Position numbers and translations under genes: made by a program. A stretch of DNA of 64,000 nt from Siphonodentalium dalli (taxonomy: Eukaryota; Mollusca; Scaphopoda; Gadilida; Siphonodentaliidae), in contig CP136065.1 in assembly GCA_032622095.1 (NCBI GenBank), positions 115,299,195-115,363,194 of the forward strand, in the 5' to 3' direction. Shown here in pieces: positions 24,301 through 36,300 of the stretch (position 1 is the first letter of the stretch; each line of letters opens with the position of its first letter). A model generated the notes under the pieces. The model worked only from the letters and a program-made list of their open reading frames with translations, made no database searches and was not told where the DNA came from.

Positions 24301-27300
24301 TGGACGTATGCATGTTTTTGGCTAACTAATTATCGTGTGAATGACACAGTTTATCAACCTTAATTGATACTAACCCGTTTGTTCAGACATTAAATCGATA
24401 TGTTTTCTGAATAGCATATAACTGTGAACGGGGAAATAATATAATTCATTTGGTAAAGCAAAGTGTGAAAGACACATTGTTACCACCAATGTCGCGTGTG
24501 TGATTGCGTGTACAGCGAATATGACAATTCATTCTGGAGGGTTGTAATTTTCACATTACAATTTTCGACCGTTAGTCTCAATACTTCCAATAATTCACGA
24601 TAATACACACCTGTCATATGGGATAGAGAGAGTGTAAATAATAAACGCTCTTTATTATTTATGTAAAAGTAATAGTGTCTATTTTCAGGTATGACAATTA
24701 TATGAACTGCGTCCGATAAAACACTGGAATGTATGCATTCATATCGATGGTCACAATGTCCAATAAAGCTATTTTCTAAACATCGATTAATAATTTCATG
24801 AAAAATATTTGAACAAAAAAAATAACGAAAGATATTACACGCAAATAATTTAACATTCGACATTTTAATATCGAGATTATCAGAAACCGAAAACTCGTTA
24901 TAAATTTTTTATTTAAACTTTTTTTGGAGAAATAATTTTGAGGGTTTTGAAATTTTAAAATTTTGGGGTTTTAAATTTTTTTGGAAGTTTTGGGATTTTT
25001 AAATTTTTTGGAAAAAATAAAATTTTGGAAGTTTTGAAATTTTTTTTTGGAAAAATAATTTTTGGGTTTTTGATATTTTGGGAATATTTTAGTACAACCA
25101 ATTTTAGACCCCAAAGATTCTATTTTTAGATGTGACACCAACGAGACGCCTATTCTTCTCTTGGTCAAAGCCCGGACGAAGTCGGGTCACCTTCTAGTAT
25201 ATATATATATATATATAATATTGTTTGACAATTTTTTTAAATTGAAAAAACTAATGCCATTACATTTCTGAAGGTTGTGCCCCCTGGCCCTTCACTCAAG
25301 TTCACTGCTTCTGCCACCCTGGTCCCAAAAAATAATATTTACTTAAATTCTTGACAGAGAATCATTAATAAGAAGCATTTACTTTGGCTCTAACTGTATG
25401 CGGGGTATGCCTACACATGTCAAGTGAAATCTGACATTTTTATAAACATTCCCTGGAGATCTGATAGAGGTCATTAATTCCCAATTACAACAACAATCTA
25501 TCATATGTATTGTTCAAATCTTTCAACAGGACATTTAACACTCCCACATCCACCACGTCACTAGAACATATTTGGCAAACTTGAAAAGTTTTCTTTGAAA
25601 GAACCACCAGATCTATTTAGCTCATATTTAATATTGAGGCTCCTTTGGTGATTGTGATTCAGATTTGTTCAATCAGGGTCACCAGGTCAAGTAGGTGCAA
25701 GGCCAGCTACATTACTCTATCTCTCCCTAGTAATTCATGATATGTCTTCTATGCAAGAATCAAATGGCCTATTTTGCTTATATTTGGTATGAAATTACCT
25801 TGGGTGACAGATTTGTGAAAATGAGATCAGAAAGTCAATCTGTATCTGTATATGTTTCAGCGCTGGAGTCTCTCGACTGGGGGGGGGGGGGGGGGTGATC
25901 AGTAGTGCACAGTTGGTAATTTCAAGGTGGATTTTCACCAATCTACATGCGTTAAGTCTCTCTAGCCAAATATCCTGTTTAGAACTACTTCTTTTAAAGT
26001 GATTATGAAAAGTTCTGACAGTTGTGGTCTCCCGAGTCCCAGTCTTTGCAGTCTGGTGAGCGACCCCGCAGTCATTGACTGTCTTGTTGACAACGTGATC
26101 CCATTTGAACACAACTGAATCCCAGTCACCTAGGGACAGGTATTTATTTTTAATGGCCTGTTAAATTCACACTTGGCCTTGGGAGCTAGTTTGTTATCAT
26201 AAGCCATTAGAGCCATTGGTCATTTATATACAAACTATTCAACCAGGCAGAGCTCTGGGATATCAATCAACAGAGCTGTCACTCCAAGTAGATTTTGTTA
26301 ACACTGCCATCTCATTAATTACTTTATAATCACCTTAGCCATCACAGTGTGACTAATATATGGTGTTCAGTAAACATTCTGTGTTCTGATGCACCCTTCT
26401 CATATCTCATATCTTATACAGCTCTGAGTAGCTGCTGTTTGCATGTTCTCAATTTTAGACTGATTTAATACTCCATACCAAATATAAACAATAGATGGAC
26501 TGTCGTCCGGTGCATGCCCCCTCGTGGCATACCGCCTAGTGTGGGCACATCTATAACTTATGATGGCTATACTCAGACATATGGACCCAGAAATCAGCAT
26601 TTTCATATAAAGAAAGATGAATAACTATAGAACAAAAAACCAAAACAAACATTTGAATGTGCCATTAAATGTCCTATAGTGGTGAACATCCATACAAAAT
26701 TTCATTGAGATCCAAGCATTACTGTTCAAGTTATGAGCTGAACAGACATCGGATGGACCAAACAGCCAACATTTCCAGATAAACAAAGATAAATAACTCT
26801 AGAATGGAAAAGCGGAACAGAACAATGGAACCCCCTATTGAATGTCCTCATAGTAGTGAACATCCATACCAAATTCCGTTTAGATCCCAGTACAACTGTT
26901 GAAGTTACGACATGAACAGACACCAGACGAACCAAAAAGCCAACATTTCCAGATGAACAAAGATGTATAACTCTAGAATGGAAAATCCGAACAAAACGAT
27001 GGATCGCTCTTTTTAATGTCATCATAGTATTGAACATCCATACCAAATTTCATTGAGATCCCAGCACAACTGTTGAAATTACGACATGAACAGACACCAG
27101 ACTGACCAAAAAGCCACTATTTCCAGATAAACAAAGATGAATAACTCTAGAATGGAAAATCCAAACAAAACGATGGAACCCTCTATTTAATATCCTCATA
27201 ATAGTGAACATCCATACCTAATTTCATTGAGATCCGAGCACTACTGTTCAAGTTATGACATGAACAGACATGGGACGGACTTCTAGACAGACGCACGGAC

Positions 27301-30300
27301 GGATGCACGGACAGGTGCAAAACAGTATACCCCCCCCCCTTTTTTTAAAAAGGGGGTATAATAAATAGGCCCGATGGTTCTTGAGAAGTTGTTTTAAGTA
27401 ATGGCCCTGGTTTCACAACTATTCAGTGACCCGGTGACCTCAATTGAACAAATCAGAATGGGAGTCACCTGGGGAACATCCACACCAAATAAGAACCCAT
27501 TCAGTCTCATGGTTCTGGAGAAGATGTTTAAAGAATTGTTGATGGACGGACGGATGGATGGACGGATGGATGGAAGGATGAGGAGTGATTATATACTTTA
27601 GCTCTACCGGAGACTTCGAAAGTGATTGAAACCTTTGGTGGGTATAGAACAAAATTTATGTCTTTTTTATGGTTGGCGAGTGGAACAACCTATCCTTTTA
27701 CTGAAATTGGTTGACATTTGTTCAAGTTATCGTTCTATGCTGGACATAAACTTGTTATAAATAGAAACATTTGGCATAACTCTGGTTAGAAAGTCGGGGA
27801 CGGGGCTGGTTTTCTGTGTGCAGTTGTCGCCCATGACAATAAACCCAAATACCCAAACAATTGTCAGAATCCACCAATAAACGGCTAGGTTTGGGCCGAT
27901 CATTCGCCCGCCCATCCACCGTCAAACCATAAGTCTAGTTTTTATATAAAAAAAAAATCTGACAGAAATAATATCTATTCACATTTTATCCATGAATTTT
28001 TTTTTTTTAGAGATGAGTTTTCGAAGTTATGAAAACGTTACATATAATATTACACTAAAACTATACTGTAAACAACATGTAATTATGTCATTCCACCAGC
28101 CAACCGTAAAACGACATTAAATATCGTTCTAGCCACCAAAGGGTTAAATAACTTTTTAAGGATCAGGGGCACCAATATTTACCATAATTTTCGATCTGAC
28201 AACCTTTTCACTTCAGACTTCCAGCTGTCTCTATAGAAATATTCTTGGCGCAAAATCATCATGTGATGTTTCCGGGCGACTTGCTAGCCGTTACCGATCA
28301 CTTGAATCGGTTATCCATCAGAAGCTACGAACTCGTTTAGTGACAGACGTTAGTTTGTCTGAATTAAACCTGGCTATTGGGGGGGGGGGGGGGCACAGGT
28401 GCAGCCCCTAATGCACAATAAATGCTTAATAAAGTCTACTTTAATATCGCTTGTTTTTTTTTTTTTTTTTTGTAGTTACTGGATTTTCACTATGGGGAGC
28501 CGTTGTATCGGTTGGCGTTGTTTGCACGTTATATACAAGCTTGGTAAGTAATCCAACAAGAATTAACACCACACATTACTCACTGTGTATAAGGTACATA
28601 TAAGTATTAATTAATGTATAAACAATATTATAATGTTACATATTACATTTATAAATACATCGCACTGATATACGTCAGCCACTCAGTGAGTAGAGTGGAT
28701 AATATACAATCTCCCTCATTTGTCATTGGAGACAAGGGCAGCCCCCCTGGGGGGGGGGTACTAAAATACCAATATAGACTATACCAATATTGGTATTTTA
28801 GTATTTTTCCACTGCAGAGGCTTGTGCGTTGTGTTAAATTCTGAATCGCTATAACTAGAAGTTACACGCCGCGGCGCCTGTGGCAGTGCATGCATGTATG
28901 TTATTAAAACATTCTTATATAATATGGTGCTGGGATGGTTAGCTCGCCAGATATTGGGGTGTTGAGATATTATGGCCATATGCGAATAATCATCTGACAA
29001 GTATACCAAGCAAAACCAGACTGTTGACAAACATTTTGGCTGAACATTCATACAAATGAATCAATTGCAATCAAGTAACTACTAACGGTGAGTATTCAGA
29101 ATGAATTTCTCTCTAATTGTATCTAATTATTTGCATTATATATATTACCAAGTGGTATTCATCTTCAATAGAAATTAGGCAGATGCATTATAGTCTCTCC
29201 AATTTTGGGTGATTTGCCCCCCTCAACATTGAGTGTGATTTGAGGTGTGAATTTTCATGAGGAATTCAGCCAGATGATATGGAATTTCAATGTGATACCG
29301 CTCATTTTTGGGTTCTGTTTCACGGATAAGTAGTTATATCTGCAAGTATATGGCTTTCGTCCCAATCACGTGTCCCGTTTTTTCCGATAACTCGGGAAAA
29401 CCGGCTGTTATGGAATAGTTCCAATCCGAGATATTAAAATTCTTTCTCTACTTGTAACTGTGAATTATCTTAAACACTGGCATTTTCTTACAAAATTTTA
29501 AACTGCTGCTTTTGATGTGTTAAAGGCCCACTTAATTATCGAACCCCCAGATCACATTATATAAAATATATGCCATATCATATACCACTTGAAAGAGGAA
29601 GCTCCAAAACATTGTATTATCAACTTATCCGGTGTAATAAACTGTGAACATGTTGTTTTTGTTGAGGTACCAACGGGTTTTTTGTGCTTAATTTTAATCT
29701 GGATTATAGTGCAAACTTCAAAGTGTATTATTTTCAATGGAAGGGGAATAACTTTATATCTTAATTCTGTTGCATTCTGGGAGCGAAATGGGGGAAATGT
29801 TTCTATGATTTCAGCTATTTTCTATTACTCTATGGGAACCTTCTGAGACAGTGATGGTGATGAATTATACTAATTTGATATTATTTTATGTCATAGATTG
29901 TTATTAAAACCTTATATCAAGGCATTATAATAAAAATAATCGGCAACTCAAAAATATAAATGGGGCCTTTAATCGGTAATGTCACTGTAACAGTATTATT
30001 GACCTGACAGTGGTGTTGATATGGGAAATTTCATTATTGAAGAGCTATTAACTAAATAAAATCAAAGTTGATATATATTTTCACATGTGCTTTTTGATGA
30101 TAGATGTTTTACAGACTTTTAGAAAAATTTTCTTATTTCGCATTCACGAACCCACTTTGTAGGCCTCTAGTCCCTTTATAACATGTCACATTCAATTCAA
30201 TCCAGTCGTAACTGAGTGGCTTCAATGGAATAAAGGCTTTTGGTTCGCTATTCAACTCAATGTGGATGAAAGTGAATTGGAGAGAGCACAATCATGTTTG

Positions 30301-33300
30301 AGTAAAATTGCATGCACAATTTGCTTCAAAGAACCAGCCTCCCTATAGATCTCATCAGTCCATTGAACTTTGAGCTATTGTTGACCATTTTGCTATTGCT
30401 ATTTATTAATTTCCCAATTGGTACACATCAACATATAAAGTCTATTTTGGTTTATCCGATACATTTTTGAGTTGATGTTGTTCGTTTGTTGCAGGGAGGA
30501 ATGAAGGCTGTGCTGTGGACGGATACATTCCAGGGTATTCTCATGGTCGTGGGTATCCTGGCAGCCCTAATTCAGGGATGTATTGAGGTTGGAGGGATCA
30601 GCAAGGCATTCGAGATTGCAGATAAATACCAACGTGTTGAATATCTCGAGTGAGTGTATTTCATTTCCTTTTCTAAATTTGGAATTCAACTTTTCATAAC
30701 GGTGTATCCTGTTATTCATTAATATGAACATCACATTTTATGGAAATGAAAGTGTCAATGACACTGTAGCTCAATTTAGGTAGGGGAATAATTTAATGGT
30801 TGACAGTAAATGGAGGAATAGGAAAGGTGCTAATTGAAATGTCTAACCTGTGCCAAAGGGTTTAGTCATGCAAAGAATAAAATCCAAGATGGCTGCTGGT
30901 GGCCATGTTTTTTTGGCCAATTGACCCCAAAAGGACTCGTTCACATCTACATGTCATTGTTAACATCCATGACAAATTTCATGAAGATCTGACCAAAGCT
31001 ACGACCTGTAGCCCGCGCCAAAGGATATAGTCATGCAAAGAGTAAAATCCAAGATGGCTGCTGGCAGCCATGTTTTTCAGCCGAATGACCCCAAAATGAC
31101 TCGTTCCCATCTACATGTCATTGTTAACATCCATGACAAATTTCATGAAGTTCCGACCAAAGCTACGACCTGTAGCCCGTGCCAAAGGATTTAGTCATGC
31201 AAAGAGTAAAATCCAAGATGGCTGCTGGCAGCCAGGTATTTTGGCCGAACGAACTCAAAATCACTCGTTCCCATCTACATGTCAATATTAACATCTATGA
31301 CATATTTCATGATGATCAGACGAACAGTACGACCTGTAGCCCGCGCCAATGGATTGAATTTTGACATCCAAGATGGCCACCAGCGGCCATGTTTTTCGGC
31401 CGAACGACCCCAAAATGACTCGTTCCCATCTACATGTCATTGTTAACATCCATGACAAATTTCATGAAGTTCCGAGCAAAGCTACGACCTGTAGCCCGTG
31501 CCAAAGGATTTAGTCATGCAAAGAGTAAAATCCAAGATGGCTGCTGGCGGCCATGTTTTTTGGCCGAACGACCCCAAAATCAATCATTCCCATCTACATG
31601 TCAATATTAACATCTATGACATATTTCATGATGATCAGACGAACAGTACGACCTGTAGCCCGTGCCAATGGATTGAAATTTGAAATCCAAGATGGCCACC
31701 AGCGGCCATGTTTTTCGGCCAAACGACCCCAAAATGACTCGTCCCATCTACATGTCATTGTTAACATCCATGACAAATTTCATGAAGTTCCGACCAAAGC
31801 TACGACCTGTAGCCAGTGCCAAAGGATTTAGTCATGCAAAGAGTAAAATCCAAGATGGCTGCTGGCGGCCATGTTTTTTGGCCGAACGACCCCAAAATCA
31901 CTCGTTCCCATCTACATGTCAATATTAACATCTATGACATATTTCATGATGATCAGACAAACAGTACGACCTGTAGCCCGTGCCAATGGATTGAAATTTG
32001 AAATCCAAGATGGCCACCAGCGGCAATGTTTTTCGGCCGAACGACCCCAAAATGACTCGTTCCCATCTACATGTCATTGTTAACATCCATGACAAATTTC
32101 ATAACATCGGACCAAAGGTACGACCTGTAGCCCGCGCCAAAGGATTTAGTCATGCGAAGAGTAAAATCCAAGATGGCTGCTGGCGGCCATGTTTTTTGAC
32201 CGAACGACCCCAAAATCACACGTTCCCATCTACATATCAATATGAACATCCATGACAAATTTCATGATGATCAGTACGACCTGTAGCCCGCGCCAATGGA
32301 TTGAATTTTGAAATCCAAGATGGCCGCCAGCAGCCATTTTTTTTGCAGAATGACCCCAAAATGACTCGTTCCCATCTACATGTCAATGGCAACATTCATG
32401 ACAAATTTCATAACATCGGACCAAAGGTACGACCTGTAGCCCGCGCCAAAGGATTTAGTCATGCAAAGAGTAAAATCCAAGATGGCTGCTGGCAGCCATG
32501 TTTTTCGGCCGAACGACACCAAAATGACTCTTTCCCATCTACAATTCATTGTTAACATCCATAAAAAAAATTCATGAAGTTCCGACCAAAGCTACAACCT
32601 GTAGCCCGCGCCAAATGATTATGTTTTTGGCCGAATGACACCAAAATGTCAATGTCAACATTGGCCGAATGACACCAACTCTCTTGTTGAGTGAATACCA
32701 TAATTATTTCATTCGTGACTAGCAGTGGAAATATAAATTTGCAAAGAGAGACCACAGGTAGCAAGTTGAAAATTGATATTTCCGCTGCTAGTCATGAATG
32801 AAATAATATGGGATTCACTCAAAACACCATAGGTGTTCTATTTATTATATGCTTTAACCATGTCAATAATTATTCTTAAAGGTACTCAATCCGACCAGAG
32901 GGTCCCCATCTCAACAGATTCCAACAACAACAATCCGATCAGAGGGTCCTATATTACTATTTCTTTGGCTTTGGGGGTAAAAAATATTTGATTCGAGTCG
33001 AGGAACCCATCAAACAAAGCTCAGAGTTATTAGATATTGATTTTTGAAATTTGTTATGTTCTCGAGATGAGTACTCCAAATCTATTCAAACAGACAAGGA
33101 TGGATAACTCTAAAATCAAGTGGTAATTTTAACGCAATTTTGACTGAGTTCTGGGCCAGATAGTATTTCCGATAATGAAAAATAATAGATTTCTAAAATC
33201 GATATCTAACAAATCGGAGCTTTGATGGGTGACTTCCTCGACTCGAATCAAATATTTTTGACCCCCGAAGCCATTGAAATAGTAATTGAGAGGAGTTTTA

Positions 33301-36300
33301 TCGGATTGAATACCTTTAATGTATTAATATGTCTTAATTAATGCCAAATAATTTCTCAAAAAGCGTACACATAATTTCAGTCGAAAATTGATGGTTGTTG
33401 TACGCCAGCTGATAGCCAACGAACCACTTTCAAGTGGCAAGAAATTAGACGCCGCTAAAGAAAATAGATGCCACAAATTATCACTAAAAGCGACAAATAA
33501 CTATGGACGATTACCAATTTAATATCCCAAATAACAAAAAGATGACATTTTAATCATGAATAATAGCATTATTTCAGTTTAAATAAGTCGAGCATTGATA
33601 TTCGTTTACTATTATTCGGTGATTTTACCGGACGTAAACGACAGTGAAGATATCATTTTTGAATCACAAAATGATATCTTTACTGTGGGTCTAGATAATA
33701 AATACAATATTTATGTTATGCAATTTCTCACTATTTAATGGGGAAACATATAATAAATATGCATAATATGTGGGCAATAGAAACACATTGGGACAAGAGT
33801 GTCTAAAACACCAACGTGTTATTTCATTTTTAATTTCAAGGTTCAATCCCGACCCTCGAACCAGACACACAGTATGGTCTCTCCTGATTGGCGGAGTGTT
33901 TGTGTGGACATCCTTATATGGTGCAAACCAAGCCCAGATTCAGAGAACGTTGACCCTAAAGACTCTCAGAGACTCACAGAAGTATGTAAAACATACCTTA
34001 AGAAGGGAAACATACCTTAAGAAGGGAAACAATCTGTTTAGTTTCCATTATTGGCTGGTTTGGGCACATATTTTTTAGTAAGACCAGTAATAGAACAGGC
34101 TGCCTATACATGCCCATTTTGTCATAATGTATTCAAATTATTGGCCTATTGCACACACATGAACAGTCTAAGGCTGACAAAGCATATATTCATTAACAAC
34201 TGAAAGTAATTGGTCAGTATCACCAAAGATTTATGAACATTTTACACATAATTACATATTAAACATCTTTGGAGATTCAATGTATGTTTGTGGGGGGGGG
34301 GGGGGGGGGGGGCACTATTATCAAATTATATTGTTTTGCTTTACTACAAACATTCAGTTAAAGGTAAATTTATAAGGAGCTGTGGAGCAACCATAAACTA
34401 ATATAATAAATTATGTCTTTGTCTCGATCACACATTACTGCTGGATGTCATGGTATAAGTATATATTGATTAAATTATATTTGGACTGAAATAAAAATAT
34501 TGGTACCCAGATAATGCTATTTAACAATTTTAATTACAGAGCCATATGGTTGAACCTGCCTGGCCTTTGGATTATTGTAACGCTAACATCCTTGATAGGG
34601 ATTGTAATGTTTGCATTCTACCATGAGTGTGATCCAATAAAATTCGGTCTGGTTCAGGCAGCTGATCAGGTTAGTTCATTTGCCTTCAGTGGCAGATTCA
34701 GAAGGAGAGACCGATCACGAGTCAGTCAGACATTTACCCATACCTTCAATCATACGGACTGGAAACAAGCGATCTAGAACTGAATATACCTCAACATGTG
34801 GAAATGATTGGGAAGAGATAGTACAAGGCATACAACCAGATCTCATCCACTTGTGAAAATATACAACATACGACATGGGATGAGTTGAAGTGGTTAATAT
34901 GTTCTAAACTGATCAATACCAAAATACATATAGATAACATTATTTATCATAAACTATGAAATATTTGAGAGTTGTTTGTTTGAACATATTTATTGTGACC
35001 AACATTTACATGTATACATAGAAATTTTACATGACCAGAGAATGTTGATACAGAATGGTGTGTGTGTACAGGGGATAAAAATTGAGTTATCATGTCTGAT
35101 AGCATGTGTCTATAGACAAACGAACAATGGATGGTTGAATCGGATGCTGGCATAGCTCCCTTCTTTATAAAAGAACTTTACATATTAAACCTGACATTTC
35201 CAGACAAAACCCTTTTTCTAAATTTATGTATTATCTAATGTTACAGAATAAAATGGTAGATTAGAACACATCTATTATTAGAACATGCTTACTCATTTAA
35301 AAAAAAATATTGATAAAGCTGTGATTTGAAATATTGGAAGCGTGAAAGTTAAAAGTTGTCTTTTAAACCATTTAACAAATATTATAACGTATTATACTTT
35401 TGCCTTTCCCCATTTCAGATTTTCCCTCTATTTGTCATGGATGTATTAAGCCATCTTCCTGGAATACCAGGGTTGTTTATTGCTAGTGTGTTTAGCGGTG
35501 CTCTAAGGTGAGAACTAACTCTGCTACCAAAAAGAGCGCTAAATGAATGGAAAATGACATCATATTAAAACAGAATATTACAACAACAACAAAAAAACTC
35601 ACAGAACACAATACCACATAATGGCTTTTTACCAACAAAAAGTCATAAACCAACTTTTTACACATATTATCCACCTAAATGTGACAGAAGGGAGGATAAT
35701 TGTCATTAGTAACTGAATTCTGTAATAATGGCATGGCAGTCTAATAACTCCGACTCATTTCTTTCTTCTACGTCTGACGACACCGGTACTCTAACTGATT
35801 TCAGGGATGAAGGGGGAATCCCCATTTTCTGAAAACTCATTAACATTCATGTATCCAAATAAGACAATGTTAATAATTGTCATTCACACTTAGATCTACA
35901 TGTGCGCCTGAAGTCATGAACACCTGCAACAGTGGTAAATTTTCCTATAACCAATATCTGTACAATAAAATGCACGTTTCAAGGTTTGCTTCACTATACA
36001 CAGAATACAAGTTTCACCTTTCAGATGCTATATAATAATGAACAATGAAATGAAGCAATAGCGATATAAACATGCTATAATAAATATCATTGAGATGTAC
36101 TGTGGTCAGGTTGCATCATCTCCTTACTTAGAATGCACGCAGTTTACGATTACTCTACAATCATAATATTTGCACGTGATGTAATTATCCATAGGTTAGG
36201 AGAAAATACCAACTATAGATTAATAAAATTTGAATATCTTTGCAGATACAATTCAATAATATGAACTTGTTCTGTCTGACCATACATACATATGAACCAC

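Larger units (their letters stand above)
15721..25159. mobile_element. Palindromic Polinton/Maverick-like element (inverted dimer, 9,439 bp)
   Basis: The first ~80 bases at 15721 are an exact reverse complement of the last ~80 bases ending 25159, and the match continues to the centre. Mirrored ORFs add up to 40880 in the outer arms and 41276 in the inner arms; the difference of 396 bp is the longer minisatellite in the left arm. Termini are 5'-AGAAGAATAGG...CCTATTCTTCT-3', flanked by CTTGGT on both sides. A 6-bp duplication with AG/CT ends is the Polinton hallmark. Typical Polintons are 15-25 kb with TIRs of a few hundred bp and carry polymerase B, a retroviral-type integrase, ATPase, protease and capsid genes; none is present here. 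The whole element is inverted repeat around a MITE. It is therefore non-autonomous, probably a fold-back product of one Polinton end. Dada-type DNA transposons (6-7-bp duplications) are a less likely alternative. Confidence 0.75.
20935..25159. repeat. Right arm of the giant palindrome
   Basis: Reverse complement of the left arm. It carries the shorter minisatellite (about 23295-23487) and lacks the 259-bp duplication, so it is probably closer to the ancestral arm length. Confidence 0.9.
14185..28475 (+). other. SLC5 intron a (14.3 kb), repeat-filled
   Basis: The intron holds, in order: unassigned sequence (14186-14560), inverted and direct F3 pieces (14570-15720), the palindromic element (15721-25159), a (TA)n (25197-25217), F3 and F4 repeats (25560-27625), and an F2-like remnant (27640-27945). 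From 27946 to 28440 nothing clear was seen apart from G15 at 28379-28393. A T-rich tract (28453-28470) precedes the acceptor of exon b. Confidence 0.85.
30650..33840 (+). other. SLC5 intron c; F1 array, foldback and TTAA element
   Basis: Contents: F1 array 30850-32650, foldback 32687-32822, TTAA element 32880-33315. 33316-33840 has only a small hairpin (about 33635-33690, 'gaagatatcatttttga/...caaaatgatatcttt'). Confidence 0.75.

Noticed and set aside
15721-25159. The palindrome as a pure assembly or fold-back read artefact
   Set aside because: An artefact would not create a perfect 6-bp direct duplication at the outer edges, nor different repeat lengths and scattered substitutions in the arms. 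The tip (20239-20756) could still be misassembled.
31179-32764. Many overlapping 60-92-codon ORFs
   Set aside because: They repeat with the F1 unit, occur in several frames and on both strands, and have no codon-level conservation.
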